Shown: in pieces, positions 1 to 7,944 of the stretch
Layout: the number at the start of each line of letters is the position of its first letter
Position numbering within the stretch: the first letter of the stretch is position 1
Assembly: GCA_035577985.1 (NCBI GenBank)
Contig: DATJZY010000146.1
Span: 1-35,183 of the forward strand
Reading direction: 5' to 3'
Origin: Candidatus Eisenbacteria bacterium
GTDB lineage: Bacteria > Desulfobacterota > Binatia > DP-6
DNA: 35,183 nt
Notes under the pieces: generated by a model
The model's input: only the letters and a program-made list of their open reading frames with translations
Database searches by the model: none
What the model was told of the DNA's origin: nothing
Made by a program: the position numbers and the translations under genes

Positions 1-1
1 C

Positions 2-700
2 CCGGAGCGGAGCTGCCCCCAGGTCTACAAGATGGGCATGCCCACCGTCATCTTCGGGAAGAACCCGCGCGACGGGCAGCTCTTCATCGACCACTCGGTC
101 GACACCTTCGCGGCCTACTGCGGCGCCGTGAAGGGGCAGGACGGCTGGGGCGGCCACAACGTGTCGTTCGGGAACCTCATCCGCGCGACGGGCGAGATCA
201 ACGAAGCGATCTTCCCGGTGCGCCACCTCGCGCGCGACTACGAGACCGACAGCGGCGGCGCCGGCGAGTTCCGCGGCAACTGCGGGAGCCTGTACCGCAA
301 GCAGGTGCTCGTGCCCGCGACCGTCTACACGTACGTCGTCGGCAAGAAGTATCCGATGCCCGGCATCGCCGGCGGCAATCCCGGCTCGCCGAACAAGCTC
401 GTAGTGCGCGCGGGCGGGCCGTACGCGCACGAGGTCGGCGACAAGGCGGGCTACATCGAGCACGCCGCCGGCGAGGCCTACGAGTACCACTACGGCGGCG
501 GCGGCGGCTGGGGCGACCCGTTGGCGCGACCGCCGGAGCGGGTGCTGGCCGACGTCCTCGACGAGTACGTGTCGGTCGAGGCGGCGCGCCGCGACTACGG
601 CGTCGTGCTGACGGGCGACCTGTGGGATCTCACCCTGGCGATCGACCACGAGGCGACGGCCGCGCTGCGCGCCGAGCGCCGCGCCGCGAGGAGCGCATGA
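2..700 (+). CDS. Hydantoinase B / oxoprolinase beta-type subunit, C-terminal part (5' truncated)
   Basis: The gene enters from the left edge, open from base 2, and only its last 232 residues are visible; the full family is about 500-600 aa. HyuB-type proteins pair with HyuA-type ATPase subunits in ATP-dependent cleavage of hydantoins or 5-oxoproline, or in related carboxylations. The sequence shows the typical HyuB tail: a glycine run GGGGGWGDPLARPPERVLAD, then YVSVEAARRDYGVVL. The stop overlaps the start of the RidA gene (ATGA at 697-700), so the two are probably translationally coupled. The substrate cannot be told from this fragment. A HyuA-type subunit lies three genes downstream at 4123, but another may sit upstream outside the window. 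Confidence 0.93.
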   Translation, partial: PERSCPQVYKMGMPTVIFGKNPRDGQLFIDHSVDTFAAYCGAVKGQDGWGGHNVSFGNLIRATGEINEAIFPVRHLARDYETDSGGAGEFRGNCGSLYRKQVLVPATVYTYVVGKKYPMPGIAGGNPGSPNKLVVRAGGPYAHEVGDKAGYIEHAAGEAYEYHYGGGGGWGDPLARPPERVLADVLDEYVSVEAARRDYGVVLTGDLWDLTLAIDHEATAALRAERRAARSA

Positions 701-1110
701 GCGACGTACGCATCACCGTGTCCGAGGTCGCGGGGCGCCCGCACGCCTCGAGCGGCTCGCCGTGGGAGCCGAAGGTCGGCTACGCGCGCGCCGTCCGCGC
801 CGGCAACGTGATCGCCGTCACTGGCACGGTGGGGATCGACGCCGACGGCACCTTCCCGGCCACCATGGGCGGGCAGACGCGCCGCGCGCTCGCCATCATC
901 CGCGCCGCGATCGAGGCGCTGGGCGGCCGTCTCGAGCACGTCGTCCGCACGCGCATGTTCGTCACCGACATCTCCCGGTGGGAAGAGGTCGGCGCCGTGC
1001 ATGGCGAGGTGTTCGGCACGATCCGGCCGGCCACCACCATGGTCGAGGTCGCAAAGCTGATCGACGGCGCGGCCCTGGTCGAGATCGAGGCCGACGCGAT
1101 CCTGCCGTGA
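697..1110 (+). CDS. RidA family (YjgF/YER057c/UK114) protein
   Basis: This 137-aa protein has the standard RidA length. RidA proteins form trimers that hydrolyse reactive enamine or imine intermediates; several subfamilies serve specific catabolic pathways. Visible hallmarks are the N-terminal [20 protein letters not shown] strand region, the central [21 protein letters not shown] segment, and the C-terminal [12 protein letters not shown] followed by [10 protein letters not shown]. The last part carries the Arg and Glu positions expected at the active site. I chose the ATG at 697 because it overlaps the hydantoinase B stop in ATGA and places the RidA fold at the N-terminus; an in-frame start at 622 would add 25 unrelated residues. 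Its position inside a hydantoinase cassette suggests removal of a reactive nitrogenous intermediate, which is inference. Confidence 0.93.
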   Translation: MSDVRITVSEVAGRPHASSGSPWEPKVGYARAVRAGNVIAVTGTVGIDADGTFPATMGGQTRRALAIIRAAIEALGGRLEHVVRTRMFVTDISRWEEVGAVHGEVFGTIRPATTMVEVAKLIDGAALVEIEADAILP

Positions 1111-1120
1111 GCCCGCCGCC

Positions 1121-1531
1121 GTGACGGCTCACACCGACTACCTCTGGTTCACGACGCCCAAGCGCAAGGAGCTCGTGAACATCACCGACCGCGTGGCGGC
1201 GATCGTCGCCGCCTCGAAGATCGCCGAGGGCTTCTGCCTCGTCTCGGCGATGCACATCACGTCGGGCATCTGGGTGAACGACGAGGAGAGTGGCCTCAAG
1301 CAGGACGTCATGGAGTGGCTGGAGAAGCTCGCGCCCGTCGGCGACTACCGTCACCACCAGACGGGCGAGGACAACGCCGACGCGCACCTGAAGCGCACCA
1401 TCGTCGGCCACCAGGTCGTCCTCCCCGTGACCAAGGGGCAGCTCGACCTTGGCCCCTGGGAGCAGATCTTCTACGCCGAGTTCGACGGCCGCCGGAAGAA
1501 GCGCGTCGTCGTGAAGATCCTCGGCGAATGA
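1121..1531 (+). CDS. YjbQ family protein (secondary thiamine-phosphate synthase-type, UPF0047)
   Basis: A 136-aa protein of the YjbQ/UPF0047 family. E. coli YjbQ has weak thiamine-phosphate synthase activity; the physiological role is unsettled. The family signatures are clear: [15 protein letters not shown] (residues about 46-60), the polar block [15 protein letters not shown] with clustered His, Glu, Asp and Asn, and the C-terminal [18 protein letters not shown] followed by basic residues. It starts at a GTG ten bases after the RidA stop. Its stop TGA overlaps the start of the alpha-mannosidase in ATGA (1528-1531), so it belongs to the same transcription unit. Its connection to hydantoin or sugar chemistry is not known. 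Confidence 0.92.
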   Translation: MTAHTDYLWFTTPKRKELVNITDRVAAIVAASKIAEGFCLVSAMHITSGIWVNDEESGLKQDVMEWLEKLAPVGDYRHHQTGEDNADAHLKRTIVGHQVVLPVTKGQLDLGPWEQIFYAEFDGRRKKRVVVKILGE

Positions 1532-4083
1532 GCGACGCCCCGCCGCGGGCGATCCTGGTCTCGCACTTCCACTGGGATCGCGAGTGGCACCGGACGTTCG
1601 AGGCCTACCGCGCACGCCTGGTCGACGCGGTCGATCGCGTGCTCGACCTTCTTGCCGCCGACCCGGGCTATCGCTTCCTCCTCGACGGACAGGCGATCGT
1701 GCTCGAAGACTACCTCGCGATGCGACCCGCGCGCCGCGCCGACCTCGAGCGCGGGCTGCGCGACGGCCGGCTCGCGGTGGGCCCGTGGTACGTGCAGCCC
1801 GACTCGCTGCTGCCGTCGGGCGAGGCGCACGTGCGAAACCTGTTGCTCGGCCGTCGCGTGGGAGGCGCGCTCGGCCCGGTGTCGCGTGCCGGCTACGTGC
1901 CCGACTCGTTCGGCCACCCGGCCCAGCTCCCGCAGATCCTGCAGGGCTTCGGCATCGACAGCTTCGTGTACTGGCGGGGCAACGGCAACGAGATCGACCG
2001 CGTCGGCACGTGGTATCGCTGGGAGGCGCCCGACGGCAGCGCCGTCGCGGCGCTCCTGCTGCGCGACGGCTACTTCAACGCCGGCTGCCTGCCGTCCGAC
2101 GTCGAGGCGGCGGCCGCGGGGCTCGAAGCCATCGTGCGGCGACACGAGGACGAGCCCGTGCCCGCGCTCCTCATGAACGGCTTCGACCACATGCAGCCCG
2201 ATCCGCACGTGGGTGCGGTCGCCGCCGCGCTCGCGCGGCGTCTCGGCGCGCGCGTCGACCGCGGCCTGCTCGAGGACGTGCTCGCGGTACGACCTGCGCC
2301 AAGGACGACGTTTCGCGGCGAGCTGGTCGGCGCGCGCGTCGCCGACCTCCTGCCGGGTGTGTGGTCGACGCGCATGGCGACGAAGCTTCGCAACCGCCGG
2401 TGCGAGGCGCTCCTCGAAGGCTGGGCGGAACCGTGGGCCGCGTTCGCGCGTCGCCTCGGTCTCCCCGACGAGCGCCCTGCAATCGAGCGGACATGGCGCA
2501 CGCTGCTCGCGAACCAGGCGCACGACTCGCTGTGCGGCTGCTCGCTCGACGAGGTGATGCGCCAGGTCGACGCGCGCCTCGAGACCGTGCAGGGCCTCGC
2601 CGAGGAGACGATCGCGCGCCTGCTCTCGCGCCTCGCCGGACAGAACGTCGACCGCACGACGCCGCCCGGGCTCGCGCAGGACGTCGTGATCTTCAACCCC
2701 TCGCCGCACCCGCGCACCGACGTCGTCCGCATTCCGCTCGACGCGTATCCGGCGCTCCGCATGGCGATCGGCATCCCGGAGTTCCCGGAGCTGCTCCTCG
2801 CCGCCGACGGCCTTCCCGGCTTCACGATCGACGGCCGTCCGGTCCGCGTCGTGCGGGCGAACGATCTGTCGCGCGTCCGATGGCTTCCCGGGCAGGAGCC
2901 CTTCGACGTCGAGCTGGTCGCGACCGACGTCCCGGCGTTCGGGTGCCGGCGGCTTCGTCTCACACCGGCCGATCCCGAGCCCGATCGCGTCGACGACGGG
3001 CGCGAGATCGCGGCCGGCGGCGTGCGAGTCGTGGCGGCGGACGACGGGACGCTCGGCGTGCGCTTCGGCGAGCGCGAGCTCCGGGCGCTGCTCGGCGTCG
3101 AAGACGACGGCGACCGCGGCGATACGTACGACTTCGACCCGGTGCCGGGCGATCCCGGCGCGAGCGTCGTCTCGGTCTCCTGCGAGCGGCGACGGCATGC
3201 GTCGGGCATCGCCACGCTCACGGTCCGCCGCGTGCTCCGCGTCCCGCGCGCGCTGGCCGGCGACCGGACGCGACGCACGAGCGAGGTCGTGGATCTTCCG
3301 CTGGTCGTGGAAGCGCGCGTCGCGCCCGGCGTGCCGCGCGTCGATCTCGTGGTCTCGGTCGACAACACGGCGTCGGACCACCGCCTGCGGCTCGTGTTCC
3401 CGAGCGGAAGTGCGAGCCCGACCTTCACCGCGGCGACGACGTTCGACACGGCGACACGCCGCGCCGGGCCGGCCGACGATCGGGGCTGGGTGCACCGGGC
3501 GCCGGCGACGTTCCCGCACCAGGGCTGGGTCGCGGTGAACGGGCTCACCGTCGTCGCGCCCGGCCTGCCCGAGGCCGAGGTCCGGCCGGACGGCACACTC
3601 TTGCTGACGCTCGTGCGCAGCGTCGGGTGGATCTCGCGGTTCGATCTCGCGAGCCGGCCGCGCCCCGCCGGGCCCGCGATGGTGGCCCCGGGTGCGCAGT
3701 CGCAGGGGCGGCTCGTCGCGCGGATCTCGCTCCTCGCGGATGCCGATGCGCGGGCGGCGCGCGCCGCGGAGCTGGGCCTCCGCGGCGTCATCGGCGGCCC
3801 CTCGCCGCGGCTCGCGAGCGGCGACTCCCTGCTCGCGGTCGAGCCGAGGGAGGTCGTCGTCACTGCGGTGAAGCCCGCGGAGGAGGGGGATGGTGTCATC
3901 GTGCGGCTTCTCAACCCGACCGACGCGCCCGTCGCCGCAGTCGTGCGCTTCGGCGTCGCGCCGCGCCATGCCCGCGCCGTCCGCCTCGACGAAGAGCCCG
4001 CGCCGCACGCGATCGTGCTCGAGGGCGACACCGTGCGCATGGACGTGCCGCCGCACGCGCTGCGCTCCGTCCTGGTCCCATAG
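1528..4083 (+). CDS. Glycoside hydrolase family 38 alpha-mannosidase
   Basis: An 851-aa GH38 enzyme, a retaining zinc-dependent alpha-mannosidase family. The N-terminal (beta/alpha)7 catalytic domain shows SHFHWDREW (residues 12-20) with H15 and D17 as expected zinc ligands, [15 protein letters not shown] (about 85-99), and [14 protein letters not shown] with D126 at the nucleophile position. NGFDHMQP lies near residue 218, and [15 protein letters not shown] supplies the later zinc histidine. The remaining roughly 500 residues are the beta-rich C-terminal domains usual for the family. There is no signal peptide, so it is probably cytoplasmic, like bacterial enzymes acting on short imported mannosides. 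The ATG at 1528 overlaps the YjbQ stop. A GH38 enzyme between hydantoinase subunits is unusual; the natural substrate is unknown. Confidence 0.92.
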   Translation: MSDAPPRAILVSHFHWDREWHRTFEAYRARLVDAVDRVLDLLAADPGYRFLLDGQAIVLEDYLAMRPARRADLERGLRDGRLAVGPWYVQPDSLLPSGEAHVRNLLLGRRVGGALGPVSRAGYVPDSFGHPAQLPQILQGFGIDSFVYWRGNGNEIDRVGTWYRWEAPDGSAVAALLLRDGYFNAGCLPSDVEAAAAGLEAIVRRHEDEPVPALLMNGFDHMQPDPHVGAVAAALARRLGARVDRGLLEDVLAVRPAPRTTFRGELVGARVADLLPGVWSTRMATKLRNRRCEALLEGWAEPWAAFARRLGLPDERPAIERTWRTLLANQAHDSLCGCSLDEVMRQVDARLETVQGLAEETIARLLSRLAGQNVDRTTPPGLAQDVVIFNPSPHPRTDVVRIPLDAYPALRMAIGIPEFPELLLAADGLPGFTIDGRPVRVVRANDLSRVRWLPGQEPFDVELVATDVPAFGCRRLRLTPADPEPDRVDDGREIAAGGVRVVAADDGTLGVRFGERELRALLGVEDDGDRGDTYDFDPVPGDPGASVVSVSCERRRHASGIATLTVRRVLRVPRALAGDRTRRTSEVVDLPLVVEARVAPGVPRVDLVVSVDNTASDHRLRLVFPSGSASPTFTAATTFDTATRRAGPADDRGWVHRAPATFPHQGWVAVNGLTVVAPGLPEAEVRPDGTLLLTLVRSVGWISRFDLASRPRPAGPAMVAPGAQSQGRLVARISLLADADARAARAAELGLRGVIGGPSPRLASGDSLLAVEPREVVVTAVKPAEEGDGVIVRLLNPTDAPVAAVVRFGVAPRHARAVRLDEEPAPHAIVLEGDTVRMDVPPHALRSVLVP

Positions 4084-4122
4084 TCCTTGTCGCGCGCCGC
4101 GCTTTCCGTGTACTCACGTCGC

Positions 4123-6192
4123 GTGGCGACTCCGTCCTTCCGCATCGGCGTCGACGTGGGCGGCACCTTCACGGACCTGGTGCTCACGCACGACGGGACG
4201 ATCACCCTCGACAAGCACCCGACGACGCCGCGCGACCAGTCCGAGGGCGTCCTCGGCGGCATCGGGCAGCTCGCGAGGCGCATCGGCGTGTCGCTCGGCG
4301 AGCTGCTCGCGCGCACCGAGCTGGTCGTGCACGGGACGACCACCGCCGACAACACCATGATCGAGATGTCCGGCGCGGTGACGGGGCTCGTCACGAGCGA
4401 CGGACACCGCGACGAGATCGAGATCCGCCGCGGCTTCAAGGAGAGCATCTGGGACCCGGCGTATCCGCCGCCGCCGCCCATCTGTCCCCGCCGCCAGCGC
4501 TACGGCGTGCCCGAGCGGCTCGACTTCGAGGGCAACGTCGTGGTCCCGCTCGACGAGGAGGCGGTGCGTCGCGCCTGCCGGCGCATGAAGCAGCAGGGCG
4601 TCGAGTCGCTCGCCATCGTGCTCCTGTTCTCGTTCGTGAACCCCGCCCACGAGCGGCGCGTGCGCGAGATCGCGAGCGAGGAGCTGCCGGGCGTGATGCT
4701 GTCGCTCTCGCACGAGGTGATGCCGTCGGCGCCGGAGTTCGAGCGCACGAGCACGACGCTGGTGAACGCCTACGTCGGCCCCAAGATCGGCCGCTACCTC
4801 TCACGGCTCGACGCCCGCCTGCGCGAAGCGGGCTTCGCGGGCGAGCTCCTCATCATGCAGTCGAACGGCGGCGTCATGCCGGGCGGCTACGTCACGCAGA
4901 AGGCGGTCGCCGTCATGGGCTCGGGGCCCGCCGGCGGCGTCATGGGCGCGACCGCCGTCGCGGGCGCGGCCGGCATCGCGGACTTCATCTCGGTCGACAT
5001 GGGAGGGACCAGTTACGACGTCTCGCTCGTGCGCAAGGGCGAGCCCGAGGTGAAGGCAGGCTGGAACTGGCACCACCGCTACCTGGTCGGGCTGCCGATG
5101 GTCGACGTGCAGACGGTCGGCGCCGGCGGCGGCTCGATCGCGTCCGTCGAAGCCGGCGCGCTGAAGGTCGGGCCGCGCAGCGCCGGCTCCGAGCCGGGGC
5201 CCGTGTGCTACGGGCGCGGCGGCACCGAGCCGACCGTCACCGACGCGAACGTGGTGCTCGGGTACTTGAACCCCGACCGCTTCTGCGGCGGCACCATGCG
5301 GCTCGACGCCGAGGGCGCCTACGCCGCCATCCGCGAGCGGGTGGCGAAGCCGCTCGGTCTCACGGTCGTCGAAGCCGCGGACGGAATCTTCCGGCTCGTC
5401 AACGCCAACATGGCGAACGCGGTCCGCAAGGCATCGGCGAACAAGGGCATCGATCCACGTCCGCTCACCCTGGTCGTCTTCGGTGGCAACGGCCCCGTTC
5501 ACGCCGGCATGCAGGCGGCCGAGCTGGGCATCCGGCGCATCTTCGTCCCGAAGCTCTCGCCCGCATTCTCGGCCCTGGGCCTGCTTCTCACCGACCACGT
5601 GGTCGACGAGATGCGCTCGTACGTGGCGCCGATCGCGCAGGTCGACCTGGCGCGCGTGAATCGCCTCTTCGCCGAGATGGAGGCGTCGGCGACCGCGGCG
5701 CTCCAGGGCAGCGCAGCCCGCCGCCGCCGGCGCGTGCGCTTCGAGCGCATGGCGGCCCTGTGCTACCCCGGCCAGACGTTCGACATGCCGGTGCCGCTCC
5801 CCGGACGCGGGGGACAGGTGACCGCACGCGTGCTCGCCGACACGGTGGAGCGCTTCCATCGCATGCACGAGGAGCTGCACACCTACGCGAGCCGCGATCA
5901 GGACCCGATCCTGCGCGGCCTGCGCGTGAAGGCGCTCGCCGTCGAGGAGAAGGCGCCGCTGCCGCGCGCGTCGCGCCGCGCGCAGGGCAACCCGCGCGTC
6001 GGCGCGCGCAAGGCGTTCTTCCGCGGCCGCTATGTGCCGACGCCGGTCTACGACGGGACGCGTCTCGTCCCCGCGCAGACGATCCTCGGCCCCGCGATCG
6101 TCGAGGAGCCGTTCACGACCATCGTCGTGTACCCGAGCCAGCGCGCGACGACCGACCAGTGGGGCAACTACTCGATCACGCTCGGCCGCTGA
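4123..6192 (+). CDS. Hydantoinase A / oxoprolinase alpha-type subunit (ATPase)
   Basis: A 689-aa HyuA-type subunit with an actin-like ATPase fold. FRIGVDVGGTFTDLVL at the N-terminus is the phosphate-binding signature, VVHGTTTADNTMIE is the second family motif, and FISVDMGGTSYDVSL, VDVQTVGAGGGSIA and GSEPGPVCYGRGGTEPTVTD follow in the usual order. The enzyme would phosphorylate a cyclic amide or enolised substrate, with a HyuB partner completing the reaction. The start is uncertain: the GTG at 4123 puts GGTFTD near residue 13, while an in-frame TTG at 4087 adds 12 residues and lacks a clear Shine-Dalgarno. It lies 39 bases after the mannosidase. The HyuB fragment at the window edge is a candidate partner. 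Confidence 0.92.
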   Translation: MATPSFRIGVDVGGTFTDLVLTHDGTITLDKHPTTPRDQSEGVLGGIGQLARRIGVSLGELLARTELVVHGTTTADNTMIEMSGAVTGLVTSDGHRDEIEIRRGFKESIWDPAYPPPPPICPRRQRYGVPERLDFEGNVVVPLDEEAVRRACRRMKQQGVESLAIVLLFSFVNPAHERRVREIASEELPGVMLSLSHEVMPSAPEFERTSTTLVNAYVGPKIGRYLSRLDARLREAGFAGELLIMQSNGGVMPGGYVTQKAVAVMGSGPAGGVMGATAVAGAAGIADFISVDMGGTSYDVSLVRKGEPEVKAGWNWHHRYLVGLPMVDVQTVGAGGGSIASVEAGALKVGPRSAGSEPGPVCYGRGGTEPTVTDANVVLGYLNPDRFCGGTMRLDAEGAYAAIRERVAKPLGLTVVEAADGIFRLVNANMANAVRKASANKGIDPRPLTLVVFGGNGPVHAGMQAAELGIRRIFVPKLSPAFSALGLLLTDHVVDEMRSYVAPIAQVDLARVNRLFAEMEASATAALQGSAARRRRRVRFERMAALCYPGQTFDMPVPLPGRGGQVTARVLADTVERFHRMHEELHTYASRDQDPILRGLRVKALAVEEKAPLPRASRRAQGNPRVGARKAFFRGRYVPTPVYDGTRLVPAQTILGPAIVEEPFTTIVVYPSQRATTDQWGNYSITLGR

Positions 6193-6196
6193 GCCG

Positions 6197-6547
6197 TCAG
6201 CGCAGGCGCGGGCAGGTCGGCGGCTCGGGGCCGTCGGGACAGATCACGACGCGCTGATCGCCGTTGTTGCGGAGCTGGAACCACTCGCCGGTGTCCGGAT
6301 TGTAGGCCCAGCAGATCTCGTCGGTGAACGCGAGACAATCGGGCTTGCCCTTGTAGTAGCGCAGATGCTGCTTGCAGTAGTCGACCGCGCCATCGCGCAG
6401 CGTGTAGAACCAGCGCGGCTCGAGCCAGCAGGAGGTGACGACCGGAATGGCGGGGGCGGGCGCGGGCAGCGGCCGGGGGCGCGCCGGCGGCCCCGCGTGC
6501 GCGAGAACGGCGAGCAGGAGCACCGTCGCCGTCAGGATCGCTCGCAT
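6197..6547 (-). CDS. Small secreted protein of unknown function
   Basis: This gene encodes about 116 aa. A short hydrophobic signal peptide (MRAILTATVLLLAVLAHA) is followed by a Pro/Ala-rich stretch and a compact C-terminal part with Cys-containing segments: VVTSCWLEPRW, DYCKQHL, KPDCLAF, EICWAYN, VICPD and PTCPRL. Six cysteines in the mature part suggest disulfide bonding outside the cytoplasm. I do not recognise the family. The ATG at 6547 is preferred; a GTG two codons upstream (6553) is possible. It is convergent with hydantoinase A, with a gap of four bases, and divergent from the dienelactone hydrolase about 80 bases away. Low complexity at the N-terminus is limited to the linker, and the rest looks like a real domain. 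Confidence 0.7.
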   Translation of the reverse strand: MRAILTATVLLLAVLAHAGPPARPRPLPAPAPAIPVVTSCWLEPRWFYTLRDGAVDYCKQHLRYYKGKPDCLAFTDEICWAYNPDTGEWFQLRNNGDQRVVICPDGPEPPTCPRLR

Positions 6548-6628
6548 CGCCACCCGAGCCTAACATCCGGCACCCCGGCTGGCGACATTGACCCCCGTCG
6601 GCGCCCGGCGCTACAGAGACCGCCTCGC

Positions 6629-7348
6629 GTGGCAGCCACGACCGATCTCGCATTCCCGTCGTCGAGCGGGCGCCCGATGCGTGCGGCGCTCGCCGTGCCC
6701 TCTGCCTCGTCGAAGCGCCCGGCCGTGATCGTCATCCACGAGATCTACGGTCTCAACGCCGACATCCGGCGGATCGCGGGGCGCTTCGCCGACCTGGGGT
6801 ACGTGGCGCTGGCGGTCGATCTCTACGATACCGAGGGGCCGAAGGCCCTGTGCGTGCTCCGGACGCTCCTCGCCATGCGGCAGGGCCACGGCCGCGCCTT
6901 CGACGACCTCGAGGCCGCGCGCCGGTGGCTCGCGACCCGCCCCGAGGTCGATCCGGAGCGCACCGGCGTGGTCGGCTTCTGCATGGGCGGCGGCTTCGCG
7001 CTCTTGTACGCCACGCGCGCACCGCTGAAGGTCGCAGGCGCCTTCTACGGCGACGTGCCGAAGACGGCCGACGGCCTCCGCGGCGCCTGTCCGGTGCTCG
7101 GGGGCTTCGGCGGCCGCGACCGCATCTTCGCGCCGCAGGGCGAGCGACTGCCGAAGCTCCTCTCCGAGCTCGGCATCCCGCACGACGTCCGCGTCTACCC
7201 CGACGCCGGCCACAGCTACATGAGCCACCACGACGGCGTCATGGCGACGATCGGCGCCTGGGGTCCGCTCGCCGCCGGCTTCGATGCCTCGGCCGAAGCG
7301 GACAGCTGGCGGCGGATCGAGGCGTTCTATCGAGAGCACCTCGGGTGA
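6629..7348 (+). CDS. Dienelactone hydrolase family protein
   Basis: A 239-aa alpha/beta hydrolase of the dienelactone hydrolase family. The expected Cys-Asp-His triad is visible: C118 in GVVGFCMGGGFALLYA, D164 in GGFGGRDRIF and H195 in YPDAGHSYMSHHDG. The conserved oxyanion-side glutamate is in VIVIHEIYGLNADIR (E38). Such enzymes hydrolyse lactones such as dienelactone in chloroaromatic degradation, but many homologues have other ester or lactone substrates. There is no signal peptide. The GTG at 6629 was chosen because the open frame continues upstream into the preceding gene without family similarity and because it gives a normal-length protein; there is also an internal ATG at 6677. The gene is followed directly by a long imperfect palindrome. 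Confidence 0.9.
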   Translation: MAATTDLAFPSSSGRPMRAALAVPSASSKRPAVIVIHEIYGLNADIRRIAGRFADLGYVALAVDLYDTEGPKALCVLRTLLAMRQGHGRAFDDLEAARRWLATRPEVDPERTGVVGFCMGGGFALLYATRAPLKVAGAFYGDVPKTADGLRGACPVLGGFGGRDRIFAPQGERLPKLLSELGIPHDVRVYPDAGHSYMSHHDGVMATIGAWGPLAAGFDASAEADSWRRIEAFYREHLG

Positions 7349-7499
7349 GCGCGCTGTCGGTGCCGCGAGGCCGGGGGCAAGGCTTCGGCTTCGGCTCCGC
7401 CGCGCGACAACACACACGCCTCGCCACGGCCCTACATTTCGTCGCGCCGCTTCGCAGGCGCCTCCGCCTTGCCCCGGCCTCGCGGACGCTACGGCGCGC
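7349..7499. repeat. Imperfect 151-bp palindrome between convergent genes
   Basis: The sequence right after the dienelactone hydrolase stop folds on itself. The arms at 7363-7383 and 7466-7485 are reverse complements over 20 bases with one extra G in a G5 run. Outside them GCGCGC (7349-7354) pairs with GCGCGC (7494-7499). Inside them GCAAGGC and CGCGAC on the left pair with GTCGCG and GCCTTGC on the right around an unpaired internal loop. It lies between two converging genes, so it could act as a bidirectional terminator-like structure or be a REP- or MITE-like element. No T-run follows either arm. Found by eye; the folding energy has not been computed. Confidence 0.65.
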
Positions 7500-7517
7500 G
7501 ATCGGTGTGTGCTGACG

Positions 7518-7868
7518 CTAGAGACAGGAAGTTCCGGTGACGCAGCCGCTGAGCGTCAGGCACTGTGTAGCGACGTCGAAGGTGCCGCCGAACTCGCAGA
7601 CGGGCGTGCCGGACGGCCGCAGTACGACACCGACGACGTCGCCGGCGCCGCTGACGGCGGCGACCGCGTGCTTGCCGCGCACCGCGCCGCGCAGGTCCTT
7701 CTTGCTGTAGGTGACGAGGCCCACGGTGCCGACCACGTGCGTCGTCGAGCGCGCGTGCATCGCCGGCACCGCGGAGATCTTGCGCGCGAGCGTGTGACCG
7801 AGCGTCTCGGCCGGAAGGTAGGAAGGGAGCAGGGCCGCGAGGCCGAGCGCGAGGATCACGTGTCGCAT
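7518..7868 (-). CDS. Small secreted protein of unknown function
   Basis: A 116-aa protein with a signal peptide (MRHVILALGLAALLPSYLPA). The mature part is Gly/Val-rich, with VVGTVGLVTYSKKDLRGAV and VAAVSGAGDVVGVVLRPSG, and ends in a Cys-rich tail with cysteines in PVCEFG, TQCLTLSGC and TGTSCL, four in all. The pattern suggests a beta-rich exported domain closed by disulfides. I do not recognise the family. The ATG at 7868 was chosen because it gives an intact signal sequence; the open frame upstream reads antisense-type protein from the helicase gene region. It lies 76 bases downstream of hrpB on the same strand and converges on the palindrome. Confidence 0.65.
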   Translation of the reverse strand: MRHVILALGLAALLPSYLPAETLGHTLARKISAVPAMHARSTTHVVGTVGLVTYSKKDLRGAVRGKHAVAAVSGAGDVVGVVLRPSGTPVCEFGGTFDVATQCLTLSGCVTGTSCL

Positions 7869-7944
7869 GTCGTTCTCCGTTCGAGGCGCCGGGACGGGAT
7901 GCGCCTGGGACGGGCCTACCACGAGTCGAGCGCGACGCGCCACG

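Noticed and set aside
1471..4056. Long antisense open frame opposite the alpha-mannosidase
   Set aside because: It is an effect of the very high GC content and codon bias of the real gene; the protein is low-complexity, rich in Arg, Ala and Asp, and has no motif.
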